A DNA stretch of 64,000 bases from Leptospira_A sp046736045 (lineage in GTDB: Bacteria > Spirochaetota > Leptospiria > Leptospirales > Leptospiraceae), in NCBI RefSeq assembly GCF_046736045.1, contig NZ_CP177134.1, positions 1,984,001-2,048,000 of the forward strand, in the 5' to 3' direction. Below, piece after piece: positions 33,811 through 42,462 of the stretch. A program made the translations under genes and the position numbers. Each line of letters opens with the position of its first letter. The first letter of the stretch is position 1. The notes under the pieces were generated by a model that saw nothing but the letters and a program-made list of their open reading frames with translations, did no database searches and was not told the origin of the DNA.

Positions 33811-34587
33811 TCACAAATAACCTTTGAGTTCATACACAAATATTCCCACCCACTCTTTGACGGCCAGTGTAGACAATTCCAGAAAACCAGGAGAGGGAAC
33901 CCATAAATCAAATGCATTTGAGTCTGTGGAAAAAGAACGGTAATCCGTCGGAAATGCATAAAAGCCAATTCGTTGTTTGGCGAAACACCCCGAGGCCCGT
34001 CGGAAATGAAAGGCGGATGTCACCAGGATGATATCTTTGAATCCGTTGGCAGTTATGATTTTTGCCGATTCGGTTGCGTTCTCATAAGTGTTTCTGGATT
34101 CCCGTTCCAATAAGATATCTTCTTTGGGTATTCCCAAATCGAGAAGGATTCGATTTGCGAGATCCGCTTCTCTGTACTGATTCGCAAAGAGTAAGCCCGA
34201 TCCACCTGTGAATAGAATTTTTTTTGCCTTGCCGGCTTTATAAATACGAACTGCATCTAACAAACGATCTGCGGAATCGGTAAGTTCCGGTCTTTCCTTG
34301 ACGGAGGAAATCGTTTGAATCATTCCGCCGAGGACAATCACCGCATCGGATTTCGGCAAAGATTCGATAGTTACGGGGGGATAGGATTTTTCGAGTGATC
34401 GTACAAGTGCATTTGCCAAAAAGGAAGTGGAAAATACTCCCAGGAAAAAAATCAGCAAAAAGAAACCGACCTTCTGGCGGAATCCTCTCAGAACAAATAA
34501 GAATAAAAAAGAGAAAATGAAGAACAAAGGGAGAGGATAAAGAAAAACCGTAAGGACTTTGGAGAGAAGAAAGAAGATGGATTCCAT
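33811..34587 (-). CDS. YdcF/ElyC family protein (DUF218)
   Basis: 258 residues. Two hydrophobic segments at the N-terminus (FLLSKVLTVFLYPLPLFFIF and LLIFFLGVFSTSFLANALV) anchor a DUF218 domain facing the periplasm: DAVIVLGGM, KAGKAKKILFTGGSG, ESRNTYENATESAKI and ILVTSAFHFRRA. ElyC and SanA relatives act in envelope or peptidoglycan upkeep; the enzymatic reaction is not settled. Stands alone on the minus strand. Confidence 0.85.
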   Translation of the reverse strand: MESIFFLLSKVLTVFLYPLPLFFIFSFLFLFVLRGFRQKVGFFLLIFFLGVFSTSFLANALVRSLEKSYPPVTIESLPKSDAVIVLGGMIQTISSVKERPELTDSADRLLDAVRIYKAGKAKKILFTGGSGLLFANQYREADLANRILLDLGIPKEDILLERESRNTYENATESAKIITANGFKDIILVTSAFHFRRASGCFAKQRIGFYAFPTDYRSFSTDSNAFDLWVPSPGFLELSTLAVKEWVGIFVYELKGYL

Positions 34588-34664
34588 AAAAATAGAATCC
34601 TGTCTTTACGGAATAAAACAAGAAAAATTAAGACAGTGAAAGAATGCCAAACTTTAGAACGAAG

Positions 34665-35045
34665 TTAGGCGATTTCTGCGCCCCAATATTTGGAAGGGTG
34701 GGGGTATCGAACGGAAACTCCTAAAAAGTTTTTCGAAAATTTCCAGTCACGCGCTACCTGCTTGCGGGTAACAAGTGAATTTTTGGGGATATTGGCAGGT
34801 GCTTCCAATATGGTTTTGTTGATCTCGACCCATTCCTCCAATGCTTCCGGACGACTGGCTTTTAAGTCGGCAATGAGTACTCTCAATTCGATTTCGGCAT
34901 CTTCTCTTTTGTCACGAAGGCGCACCGCATCGTCCGAATTGGTTCCAGAGAAGTGTTCGCTTCCCTCTGTGGAATCGACACAGTATCTCCAATTGGCGTA
35001 GGCGTTCAGTAATTGTTGTGTTTCAATATATTGACAATTTGACAT
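34665..35045 (-). CDS. Conserved hypothetical cytoplasmic protein
   Basis: 126 residues from ATG 35045 (MSNCQYIETQQL); a longer frame begins at 35096. No signal peptide or membrane segment. Mainly helical, with a charged middle (LRDKREDAEIELRVLIADLK), and a C-terminus with VSVRYPHPSKYWGAE. No recognised family. It is divergent from the MBL-fold lipoprotein at 35144, with the two promoters in about 100 bp. Confidence 0.5.
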   Translation of the reverse strand: MSNCQYIETQQLLNAYANWRYCVDSTEGSEHFSGTNSDDAVRLRDKREDAEIELRVLIADLKASRPEALEEWVEINKTILEAPANIPKNSLVTRKQVARDWKFSKNFLGVSVRYPHPSKYWGAEIA

Positions 35046-35143
35046 ACTCTTGTTTGCGCCTAATTGAAAGGATCGGTTGAAACTGATAGTTTGCAAGAAT
35101 AAAATTTTACAACTATGCTCTCCTGCATTTAAGTTGTTAAAGT

Positions 35144-36181
35144 ATGATACGAATCGGCACCGTCCTTCTCATAATGATTTTAAGTATTCTAAACGGATGT
35201 TCCACGGATAAAGAAATGACCAAACCTCATCACACGAAAACCGGATTTCGGAATCTCAACCCCGACTTCGAAGATCATGGCTTAACGGATGTTCTCAAAT
35301 GGGTCAGCGGACGTTGGTCCAGAGAACACAGTATCGAACCGGAAGATTACCCCCCTTTCCCTATCGTTTCCAATGATGGAAAAGCTCTGAGAGAAAATGA
35401 TAAAAAACTATCTGTCACATGGATCGGTCATGCTACCACTTTGGTTCAGATTGATGGAATCAACATTCTTACCGATCCGATTTGGAGTGATCGTTGTTCA
35501 CCTGTTAGTTTTGCAGGGCCGAAACGTTACACTCCTCCCGGTTTAAAATTGGAAGATCTGCCCCGTATTGATATCGTTATACTGTCACATAACCATTATG
35601 ACCATACCGACCTTCCTACTTTGAAACTTCTGGAAGAAAAACACCATCCCAAATTTCTTGCAGGACTGGGAAACAAATCCTTATTGGAAGGAATCGGTCT
35701 TTCTCATGTACAAGAAATGGATTGGTGGGATACTGTGGATCTGAATGGAGTTCAGTTTGTATTTACACCGACCCAACATTTTAGCGGAAGAGGAATCTCC
35801 GACAAATACGAAACACTTTGGGGAAGTTATGCGATCCTTGGGAAAACACAGAAAGTGTATTTTGGAGGAGATACCGGATATTACACTCATTTCAAAGAGA
35901 TAGGGGATAAGTTTGGGGGATTTGACGTTGCGATTTTACCGATCGGTGCTTTTGAACCCAGATGGTTTATGTCTTCGGTGCATGTCGATCCCGAACAGTC
36001 CGTCCGGGCTTTTGCGGATTTACACGCAAAATATATGGTTCCCATGCATTATATGACCTTTGTTTTGAGTGATGAAAAGTTGGATTCCCCTGTTCCTCTT
36101 GCCCGAAAAGCCTTTGAAAATCTGAAATTGGCTTTGGATCGGCTGATTGACCTAAAAATAGGAGAATCCCGGTTTTTTTAG
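35144..36181 (+). CDS. MBL-fold hydrolase lipoprotein, NAPE-PLD/UlaG-like
   Basis: 345 residues with a lipoprotein signal (LSILNGC). The metallo-beta-lactamase core has VTWIGHATTLVQIDGINILTDP, the HxHxDH motif as SHNHYDHTD, FGGDTGY and a final metal-binding His in VPMHYMTF. The order and spacing resemble the family of N-acylphosphatidylethanolamine phospholipase D (NAPE-PLD) and related lipid or sugar lactone hydrolases. The envelope location from the signal suits a phospholipid substrate, but that is inference. Confidence 0.85.
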   Translation: MIRIGTVLLIMILSILNGCSTDKEMTKPHHTKTGFRNLNPDFEDHGLTDVLKWVSGRWSREHSIEPEDYPPFPIVSNDGKALRENDKKLSVTWIGHATTLVQIDGINILTDPIWSDRCSPVSFAGPKRYTPPGLKLEDLPRIDIVILSHNHYDHTDLPTLKLLEEKHHPKFLAGLGNKSLLEGIGLSHVQEMDWWDTVDLNGVQFVFTPTQHFSGRGISDKYETLWGSYAILGKTQKVYFGGDTGYYTHFKEIGDKFGGFDVAILPIGAFEPRWFMSSVHVDPEQSVRAFADLHAKYMVPMHYMTFVLSDEKLDSPVPLARKAFENLKLALDRLIDLKIGESRFF

Positions 36182-36233
36182 TTCCAGAACCTTTCGATTC
36201 TGAGTAAGCTGTCCAAAAAAAAGGATGGTGAGC

Positions 36234-37700
36234 ATGTTTCGAAAGCTTCTCACATTATTTGTATTTCTTGCCTGCATTGGGCTCTTCTCTGTCTCTCTTA
36301 TGGCGGATGATACAGTTCCAACAACCGGGCAACCAACGGTTCAGGAAGACACAGGTCATTCCTCCCATGCGGCAGAAGCGCATAGTGAATTGCCATATTG
36401 GTCGGTGATTCCATTTATTGCGATCTTACTCTCGATTGCGGTTTTGCCTGTCGCTTCTCACAAAACAGAGCATTGGTGGGAAAATAACAACAATAAGTTG
36501 ATTGTTGCCGGTGTTTTAGGTGCAATCTCAGTGGTTGTGCTTTTAGCTTTCGGCCGCGGACATGAAATCTATCATACCCTCATATTTGATTATGTTCCGT
36601 TCATCATTTTGCTTGCTTCCCTGTTTTATATCTCCGGAGGAATCGTAATCAAAGGAGATATTCACGCATCTCCTCTCAACAACTCCATCTTTTTGTTTAT
36701 CGGTGCATGCCTTGCTTCCTTTATCGGAACAACAGGAGCTTCCATGCTTCTCATCCGTCCTCTTTTGAAAACAAACAGTGAAAGAAAACACGTAGTTCAT
36801 ACGGTTGTATTTTTCATTTTCCTTGTTTCCAATATCGGTGGCTCTCTCACTCCTCTCGGTGATCCTCCGTTATTTTTGGGTTATTTGAAAGGAGTTCCGT
36901 TTACTTGGACTTTCGGACTATTGCCTGAGATGGTTTTTGCAGTAGTGATTTTACTCGTTGTTTATTTTATCTGGGATACGATCGCTTATAAAAAAGAATC
37001 GAAAGCAGATCTTAAAAAAGATGATAAGAATGCAGTGCCTTTCGACCTAGAAGGACAAGTGAATTTTGTTTGGTTGCTAGGTGTTGTGTTGTCGGTTGCA
37101 TTTCTCAATAGCAATTACATTCCTGCGATTGCGGAAAATCCTTATCTCGGGTTCATTCGTGAAGCCGTATTACTCGGGTTAATCGCTGTTTCCAAATTTA
37201 CATCCAAGCCTGAATTCAGAAAAGCAAATAATTTTACATTGGGTCCGATCCAGGAAGTTGCTTATCTATTCATCGGAATTTTTATCACGATGATTCCCGC
37301 TTTGATTTTGTTGGAAGCAAACGGTAAAACTCTTGGGATCACGGAAAGATGGCAATTTTTCTGGGCAACAGGCGCGTTCTCTTCCGTTCTGGACAATGCT
37401 CCTACGTATTTGACGTTTGGTTCATTGGCTTCCGGATTACTCACTCCGACGGGTGCAGCCCCTCTCACTTTGGGTCAGTTCATTGGAAATCCTGCTGCTG
37501 AAGAAATTCTAAAAGCAATTTCCGTAGGTGCTGTGTTTATGGGTGCGAATACTTATATCGGTAATGCTCCGAATTTTATGGTGAAATCCGTAGCGGAAGA
37601 AAATAAAGTGAAAATGCCGTCTTTCGGCGGTTATGTGCTTTATTCCGTAGGGATTTTGATTCCTTTGTTCATTCTGATTACTTTTATTTTCTTTCTGTAG
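36234..37700 (+). CDS. NhaD-like sodium:proton antiporter / citrate-transporter-family protein
   Basis: 488 residues from ATG 36234 (AAGGATGG upstream; ATG 36225 is an alternative). An N-terminal signal-like segment and a His-rich stretch (GHSSHAAEAHSELPYW) precede about 12 membrane helices. ISGGIVIKGDIHASP, GTTGASMLLIRPLLKTN, NIGGSLTPLGDPPLFLGYL and the second repeat DNAPTYLTFGS are typical of the NhaD/ArsB-type ion transporter group. It probably exchanges Na+ for H+; the metal-chelating His stretch could bind ions. Its stop is followed by a strong terminator. Confidence 0.85.
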   Translation: MFRKLLTLFVFLACIGLFSVSLMADDTVPTTGQPTVQEDTGHSSHAAEAHSELPYWSVIPFIAILLSIAVLPVASHKTEHWWENNNNKLIVAGVLGAISVVVLLAFGRGHEIYHTLIFDYVPFIILLASLFYISGGIVIKGDIHASPLNNSIFLFIGACLASFIGTTGASMLLIRPLLKTNSERKHVVHTVVFFIFLVSNIGGSLTPLGDPPLFLGYLKGVPFTWTFGLLPEMVFAVVILLVVYFIWDTIAYKKESKADLKKDDKNAVPFDLEGQVNFVWLLGVVLSVAFLNSNYIPAIAENPYLGFIREAVLLGLIAVSKFTSKPEFRKANNFTLGPIQEVAYLFIGIFITMIPALILLEANGKTLGITERWQFFWATGAFSSVLDNAPTYLTFGSLASGLLTPTGAAPLTLGQFIGNPAAEEILKAISVGAVFMGANTYIGNAPNFMVKSVAEENKVKMPSFGGYVLYSVGILIPLFILITFIFFL

Positions 37701-37707
37701 TTAAATA

Positions 37708-37745
37708 AAAAAAGCCAAGTCTGATTTTGCAGGCTTGGCTTTTTT
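37708..37745 (+). terminator. Intrinsic terminator after the NhaD-like gene
   Basis: AAAAAAGCCAAG at 37708-37719 and CTTGGCTTTTTT at 37734-37745 form a 12-bp stem followed by the U-run. It lies 8 bp after the stop and also fits the minus-strand gene ending at 37786, so it is probably shared. Confidence 0.85.
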
Positions 37746-37785
37746 GTATAAGCTCCGACTTTCTATTAAATCGAAATAGCCGGTA

Positions 37786-38772
37786 TTAGCTTTTCTCTTC
37801 TTTCAATCTTTCCAATTGATTGAGTCCGAATCCAAGAGCCACACCGATGATGAGCGCAACAAGCGGGATGACCACTTCTTCCAGAGAAGACGGCAGTATG
37901 TTTTGTGCAGTTGCAATCTGAATGTCCCGTTTCACTTCGCCTGATCTTCCCACGATGGTTTGTCCGACAGAATAATCCTTAAAAGGCCAAAGAATAAAGA
38001 AAGATCCGAGGATCAGACCCAAAAGAAAAGTCATCGTATGGGATTTGTATTTTTTAAATAACCATTTTACGAAATGAGTGAATAACAAAAGCCCAAGCAA
38101 ACATCCGAGTGCGAACGCGGAAAGAAATACAATCGAATCAACCGCAAGTATATTGGAAAGTTTACCGATTACGATTTGATATTCTCCCAGAACCAGCATG
38201 ATATAAGATCCTGAAATCCCGGGAAGGATCATTGCGGAAATGGCAACGGCTCCTGTGACAAAGGCGATGATCGGATTTTCCGAACCCGCAGTTTCACCCA
38301 TAAAAAAACTAGGTACAACCGTGAGTGCGATCCCCGGAACAATCCAAAGCCAGATGCTTATGCTATGTCGTTCCATCAATTTATAAGGAACGGAAAGGGA
38401 AGGGATGATAAGACCAATAAACAGTGCTAAGGTGGGAGCCGGGTGATTCTGAAGCAGAAACTGAATCAATTTGGCACCCGAGATTACGGATAACAAAAGT
38501 CCGAATCCCAGAAAGGTTAAAAACCAGAAATCAATCCGCTTCATTTCATCCGCAAACTTTTCTCTGCTCTCTTTGTTGAAAAGTCCTGTCAATAATCCGA
38601 TACTAACTTTAATCGTAGTTAGATTGAGAGATGTGATCGCACCGATAAGTCGGTCGTAAAGTCCTAGAATGAGTGCGAATGTTCCGCCGGAAACTCCCGG
38701 AATCAGGTTTGCGATTCCGATTAAAAATCCATTTAGGATACAGAAGAGTATTTCTTTTCTTGTTAGTGGCAT
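37786..38772 (-). CDS. popT: DUF368 polyprenyl-phosphate flippase (PopT type)
   Basis: 328 residues with about nine membrane segments. The N-terminal LIGIANLIPGVSGGTFALILGLYDRLI and the internal repeat AVAISAMILPGISGSYIMLVLGEY are the two hallmark GxSGG/PGISGS half-sites of DUF368. DUF368 proteins were shown to translocate undecaprenyl phosphate back across the membrane for reuse in cell-wall synthesis. The WecA/MraY-type gene, which uses undecaprenyl phosphate as acceptor, ends 28 bp upstream on the same strand, so the two probably serve one lipid-carrier cycle. Convergent with the NhaD-like gene. Confidence 0.9.
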   Translation of the reverse strand: MPLTRKEILFCILNGFLIGIANLIPGVSGGTFALILGLYDRLIGAITSLNLTTIKVSIGLLTGLFNKESREKFADEMKRIDFWFLTFLGFGLLLSVISGAKLIQFLLQNHPAPTLALFIGLIIPSLSVPYKLMERHSISIWLWIVPGIALTVVPSFFMGETAGSENPIIAFVTGAVAISAMILPGISGSYIMLVLGEYQIVIGKLSNILAVDSIVFLSAFALGCLLGLLLFTHFVKWLFKKYKSHTMTFLLGLILGSFFILWPFKDYSVGQTIVGRSGEVKRDIQIATAQNILPSSLEEVVIPLVALIIGVALGFGLNQLERLKEEKS

Positions 38773-38799
38773 AGAGGAAGAATCGGAAGGGACTCTCCT

Positions 38800-39876
38800 C
38801 TAGGCAAGGTTTTTTCCTGGTTTTAGTAAAACGAATCTTATCAAAAGATAGACTGCTAAATACCCGAACACGGAACTAAGCAGCAGTGTTGTCGGAGAAA
38901 TTTCGGGAGAACCGTTTAAAAATCGAAAGTATACATAGATGATTCCTGCAGGAAGATTCAATAATGATAATAGAATACAGGTTCCTTTTTTTCCCAAACT
39001 GGTCTCTGTTAAATGTTGGTACAAATGTTCTCTATGTGCCTGGAAGATATGTTTTTTTTGCCATCCCCGAAGCAGGATCGTAAAAACTCCATCCACCCAA
39101 AAAACAGGAAATAGATAGAATAATAAAGTGATGTCAAAAGGTATATGATCTGTTTTGGCACTCAGAACGAGAAGGGAAAGGATGAGAAACCCCAGTCCCA
39201 ATGATCCACTGTCTCCCATAAACAATTTTGCTTTCGGAGAATTATAAAAGATAAATCCGAACATTGCTAAAAACAAACAAACCAAGATCACAAAAAATAC
39301 GGAGTCGGGAAAAAACAATTTGGAAAATACAAAGCCGAATGATAAGGAAGAAAAGAAAAAACTGGAAACCAAATAAAGATCCAAACCATCCATAAAATTC
39401 ACCAGATTTACTATAAACACCATGAGAAATATGAAAAGGGACAAAGAGACGATACGGTTTTCGATCACATAATGAAAGATAGTCGGAGTCAGGTCTAATT
39501 GATAAAACCATATTCCTGAAAACAATAACTCAAGCCCCAACCTTATGTTAGGTGATAAAGAAATCAAATCGTCTATAAATCCGAGTAACCCGAAAAAAAC
39601 TACCCCGGAAATGATGAATGGCAAAACGGAAAGCAGATCCGAATTGATGTTTGAAAAAGGGCTTCCCGGCGTTTGTCCGGAATAAGTCACCCAAAGCAAA
39701 ATACATAGAAATAGTGTCAAAAATACCATTCCACCTGATTTTTTTGTTTTTTCGGTGTGAAGGCTTCTTTCGTTGGGGATGTCGTGGACCCCAATTCTCA
39801 AATGTACGTAGAGACTATGGAAAATCAGGCTCGTGAGGCTTGCAAATATCCAAAAAGACAGAGAAAATGAATCCAT
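38800..39876 (-). CDS. Polyprenyl-phosphate sugar-1-phosphate transferase (WecA/MraY family, GT4)
   Basis: 358 residues from ATG 39876, where the first membrane helix starts; a TTG at 39939 gives a longer frame that crosses into the dapA leader. About ten membrane helices. VHDIPNERSLHTEKTKKSGG, LLGFIDDLISLSP with the Asp pair, NFMDGLDL and MGDSGSLGLGFLI are the catalytic landmarks of WecA/MraY. It transfers a sugar-1-phosphate to undecaprenyl phosphate to start an O-antigen or other glycan. MraY is usually in the dcw cluster, so a WecA-like role is more likely; donor sugar unknown. Divergent from dapA. Confidence 0.88.
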   Translation of the reverse strand: MDSFSLSFWIFASLTSLIFHSLYVHLRIGVHDIPNERSLHTEKTKKSGGMVFLTLFLCILLWVTYSGQTPGSPFSNINSDLLSVLPFIISGVVFFGLLGFIDDLISLSPNIRLGLELLFSGIWFYQLDLTPTIFHYVIENRIVSLSLFIFLMVFIVNLVNFMDGLDLYLVSSFFFSSLSFGFVFSKLFFPDSVFFVILVCLFLAMFGFIFYNSPKAKLFMGDSGSLGLGFLILSLLVLSAKTDHIPFDITLLFYLFPVFWVDGVFTILLRGWQKKHIFQAHREHLYQHLTETSLGKKGTCILLSLLNLPAGIIYVYFRFLNGSPEISPTTLLLSSVFGYLAVYLLIRFVLLKPGKNLA

Positions 39877-39954
39877 TTTCGCTAAGATTTGATACTTAGG
39901 GAGTTTTGGCAGTTTTTTATTGCAAAAAAGAGCCAACATTCCACCTTTAAATTT

Positions 39955-40839
39955 ATGTTTCAGGGCGTTTATACTGCTGTCATCACACCTTTCCGCAAAG
40001 GAAAAATAGACTACGATAGTTATTTCAAAATCTTAGAAAATCAAATTTCGTCGGGCGTTGCCGGTGTTGTTCCTTGCGGAACCACGGGAGAGTCTCCCAC
40101 TCTTTCCTACGAAGAACATAAGGAACTCATTCAAAAAACCGTAGCTGTGGTAAACAAGCGCATTCAAGTGATTGCCGGAACAGGTTCCAATTCCACGGAA
40201 GAGGCGATTGAACTGACGGAGAAGGCTTGTGCGGACGGTGTGGATGGGATTTTGACTGTGAATCCTTATTACAATAAACCGACTCAGGAAGGTTTGTACC
40301 AACATTTTGCGAAAATCGCGGAACATTCCTCAAAACCTGTGATGTTGTACAATATCCCCGGCAGAACCAATGTCAATCTTTTGCCTGAGACAGTACAACG
40401 GCTTTCCGAATTGAAACAAATAACATCGATTAAAGAAGCGACGGGAGATTTGGGACAAATGGCAAAAGTCATTTCTTTGACCAGTCCCGACTTTCATTTG
40501 TTATCCGGAGATGACAATCTCACCTTACCTGTTCTTTCTATCGGGGGGAAAGGAGTCGTGTCCGTGGTATCGAATCTGTTTCCGCGTGCTTGTGTCGATA
40601 TGGTCTCTCTCTATATGCGCGGTGATACAACTGCGAGCCAAAAGATATATTACAAACTGCTCCCCGTATTTATCAATGCATTCATCGAAACAAATCCCAT
40701 CCCTATCAAAGCGGCGATGAGTTGGTTCGGGTATTGTGATAACGAACTTCGGTTGCCGATGACTCCTCTTTCCGGCGGAGCTGCATCGGACAATTTCAAA
40801 AAAATCGTTTTCCAACTGAGAGAGGAAGGAATTGTCTAA
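39955..40839 (+). CDS. dapA: 4-hydroxy-tetrahydrodipicolinate synthase
   Basis: 294 residues from ATG 39955, which gives the normal DapA N-terminus MFQGVYTAVITPF; a TTG at 39889 adds 22 residues that do not look like the family. GTTGESPTLSYEEH, the catalytic tyrosine region in YYNKPTQEGLYQHF, MLYNIPGRTNV, and the Schiff-base lysine in SIKEATGDL are clear. It condenses pyruvate and aspartate semialdehyde, the first step to lysine and diaminopimelate. The dapB start overlaps its end by 8 bp. Confidence 0.95.
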   Translation: MFQGVYTAVITPFRKGKIDYDSYFKILENQISSGVAGVVPCGTTGESPTLSYEEHKELIQKTVAVVNKRIQVIAGTGSNSTEEAIELTEKACADGVDGILTVNPYYNKPTQEGLYQHFAKIAEHSSKPVMLYNIPGRTNVNLLPETVQRLSELKQITSIKEATGDLGQMAKVISLTSPDFHLLSGDDNLTLPVLSIGGKGVVSVVSNLFPRACVDMVSLYMRGDTTASQKIYYKLLPVFINAFIETNPIPIKAAMSWFGYCDNELRLPMTPLSGGAASDNFKKIVFQLREEGIV

Positions 40840-41635
40840 GATCAAAGTCGGACTCATCGGCGCCAACGGGCGGATGGGTCGTGCCATCATTCAAGTCCTC
40901 ACGGCTTCCGGCAAATCTCAGTTAAGCGCAGCAGTTGTAAAGGAAGGTTCCGTTTATACCGATTTTGATTCAGGGATACACTCAGGCATCAAGGAAACAG
41001 GAATCAGTTTTTCATCCGATCTGGAAGCTGCATGCGAACAATCGGATATACTTATTGACTTCAGCACTCATACCGGATTTTCCAAAAATCTAAGCATTGC
41101 CGTTTCCAAAAAGAAACCGATTGTTATCGGTACTACGGGACTCAATGACTCTGAAAAAAAAGAAATTGTAGATGCCTCGGCTCATATCCCTATCGTGTTT
41201 TCTCCTAACATGTCAGTGGGAGTAAATTTACTTTTTAAACTGACCGAGATCGCCGCCAAAGCTCTGCAAGACGACTTTGACGTGGAAATTTTGGATATCC
41301 ACCACCGCCATAAAAAGGATTCCCCTTCGGGAACCGCGCAACATCTGAAAGAAGTTCTTCTGAAGGCACTGGACCGGAAAGAAGAGAATGTTATTTACGG
41401 AAGGCATGGTATGTATCCTGAAAGAGATCACAAGGAAATCGCCATGCACACTTTGCGCGCAGGAGAAGTAATCGGAGAACACACCGTATTCTTTTTCAGC
41501 CCGGAAGAAAGAATTGAAATCGCACACAAGGCACAAGACCGCAAAACATTCGCAGTCGGTGCGGTGAAAGCCGCAGAGTTCTTATCCGGCAAGTCGAAAG
41601 GACTTTATAATATGTTTGACGTACTCGGTATCTGA
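40832..41635 (+). CDS. dapB: 4-hydroxy-tetrahydrodipicolinate reductase
   Basis: 267 residues, start TTG overlapping dapA by 8 bp. VGLIGANGRMGRAI is the NAD(P)H-binding loop, IGTTGLND and FSPNMSVGVNLLF the middle motif, and EILDIHHRHKKDSPSGTA holds the catalytic His-His-x-His-Lys region. It reduces the DapA product to tetrahydrodipicolinate. Encoded between dapA and cdaA. Confidence 0.95.
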   Translation: MSKIKVGLIGANGRMGRAIIQVLTASGKSQLSAAVVKEGSVYTDFDSGIHSGIKETGISFSSDLEAACEQSDILIDFSTHTGFSKNLSIAVSKKKPIVIGTTGLNDSEKKEIVDASAHIPIVFSPNMSVGVNLLFKLTEIAAKALQDDFDVEILDIHHRHKKDSPSGTAQHLKEVLLKALDRKEENVIYGRHGMYPERDHKEIAMHTLRAGEVIGEHTVFFFSPEERIEIAHKAQDRKTFAVGAVKAAEFLSGKSKGLYNMFDVLGI

Positions 41636-41637
41636 AA

Positions 41638-42459
41638 TTGGATTTTTTACGCGGCTTATATATCATTCCTTGGAGCAAAAACTACATCTCCATTACTTTG
41701 GATATACTGATCGTCGCGTATTTAATTTATAAAGCATACACCACTCTTCGCCGAACCAGGGGAATCCAGCTTTTGCTCGGGGTAGGACTCATTTGGATTT
41801 CAGGAAGCCTTGCCGAGTTTTTCAATTTTGAATTATTGGAACTCATACTTACCAATATTCGTCCTGCTCTTGTATTTGCCATTATCGTGCTGCTTCAGCC
41901 GGAACTTCGCCGTCTAACAGGTGATTTTGCGCGAATTCGATTGCTTCGTTTTTTATTTTTAAAACCTACCTTCGACTTGGATCCGATTGTAGAAGCCGTA
42001 AGATCCATGGCTTCTCAGAAAATAGGTTCACTCATTGTACTTGTAAAAGATATCAGTTTGAAAGATATTTCGGAAACTGCCGTATCCATTGATGCTTTGG
42101 TTTCCTCCGAATTATTACAAACCATCTTCTTTAAAAATTCACCTCTCCATGACGGAGCCGTGATCATCGAGCAAAACAGAATTATCTCGGCAGCTTCCTA
42201 TCTGCCTATGAGTTCCAGTATGGAGATTTCCACTTTGGGAGCAAGGCATCGTTCCGCTCTCGGGTTATCGGAAGAATCGGATGCAATCGTAGTCGTTACC
42301 TCGGAAGAGACGGGAGAGATCACCGTTTGTTATGAAGGGGGGATGTTTCATCCTGTAAAACCTTTGGAACTCAAAGCACTCATCAGCCAACTGATGGCGG
42401 ATGCCCGCAAATCAAACAGGGACGAAGATAAAAAGAAACTAAAGGAGCCTGGAGTTTAA
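41638..42459 (+). CDS. cdaA: Diadenylate cyclase CdaA (cyclic di-AMP synthase)
   Basis: 273 residues, start TTG 2 bp after the dapB stop. Three N-terminal membrane helices (residues about 20-95) precede the DAC domain with HDGAVIIEQNRIISAA (DGA at 172-174) and GARHRSALGLSEESDAIVV (RHR at 203-205), the catalytic motifs that join two ATP into c-di-AMP. It is followed 3 bp later by the YbbR/CdaR gene, its usual membrane regulator. c-di-AMP controls potassium, osmotic balance and cell-wall homeostasis; the dapAB linkage joins it to peptidoglycan precursor synthesis. Confidence 0.95.
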   Translation: MDFLRGLYIIPWSKNYISITLDILIVAYLIYKAYTTLRRTRGIQLLLGVGLIWISGSLAEFFNFELLELILTNIRPALVFAIIVLLQPELRRLTGDFARIRLLRFLFLKPTFDLDPIVEAVRSMASQKIGSLIVLVKDISLKDISETAVSIDALVSSELLQTIFFKNSPLHDGAVIIEQNRIISAASYLPMSSSMEISTLGARHRSALGLSEESDAIVVVTSEETGEITVCYEGGMFHPVKPLELKALISQLMADARKSNRDEDKKKLKEPGV

Positions 42460-42462
42460 TCT

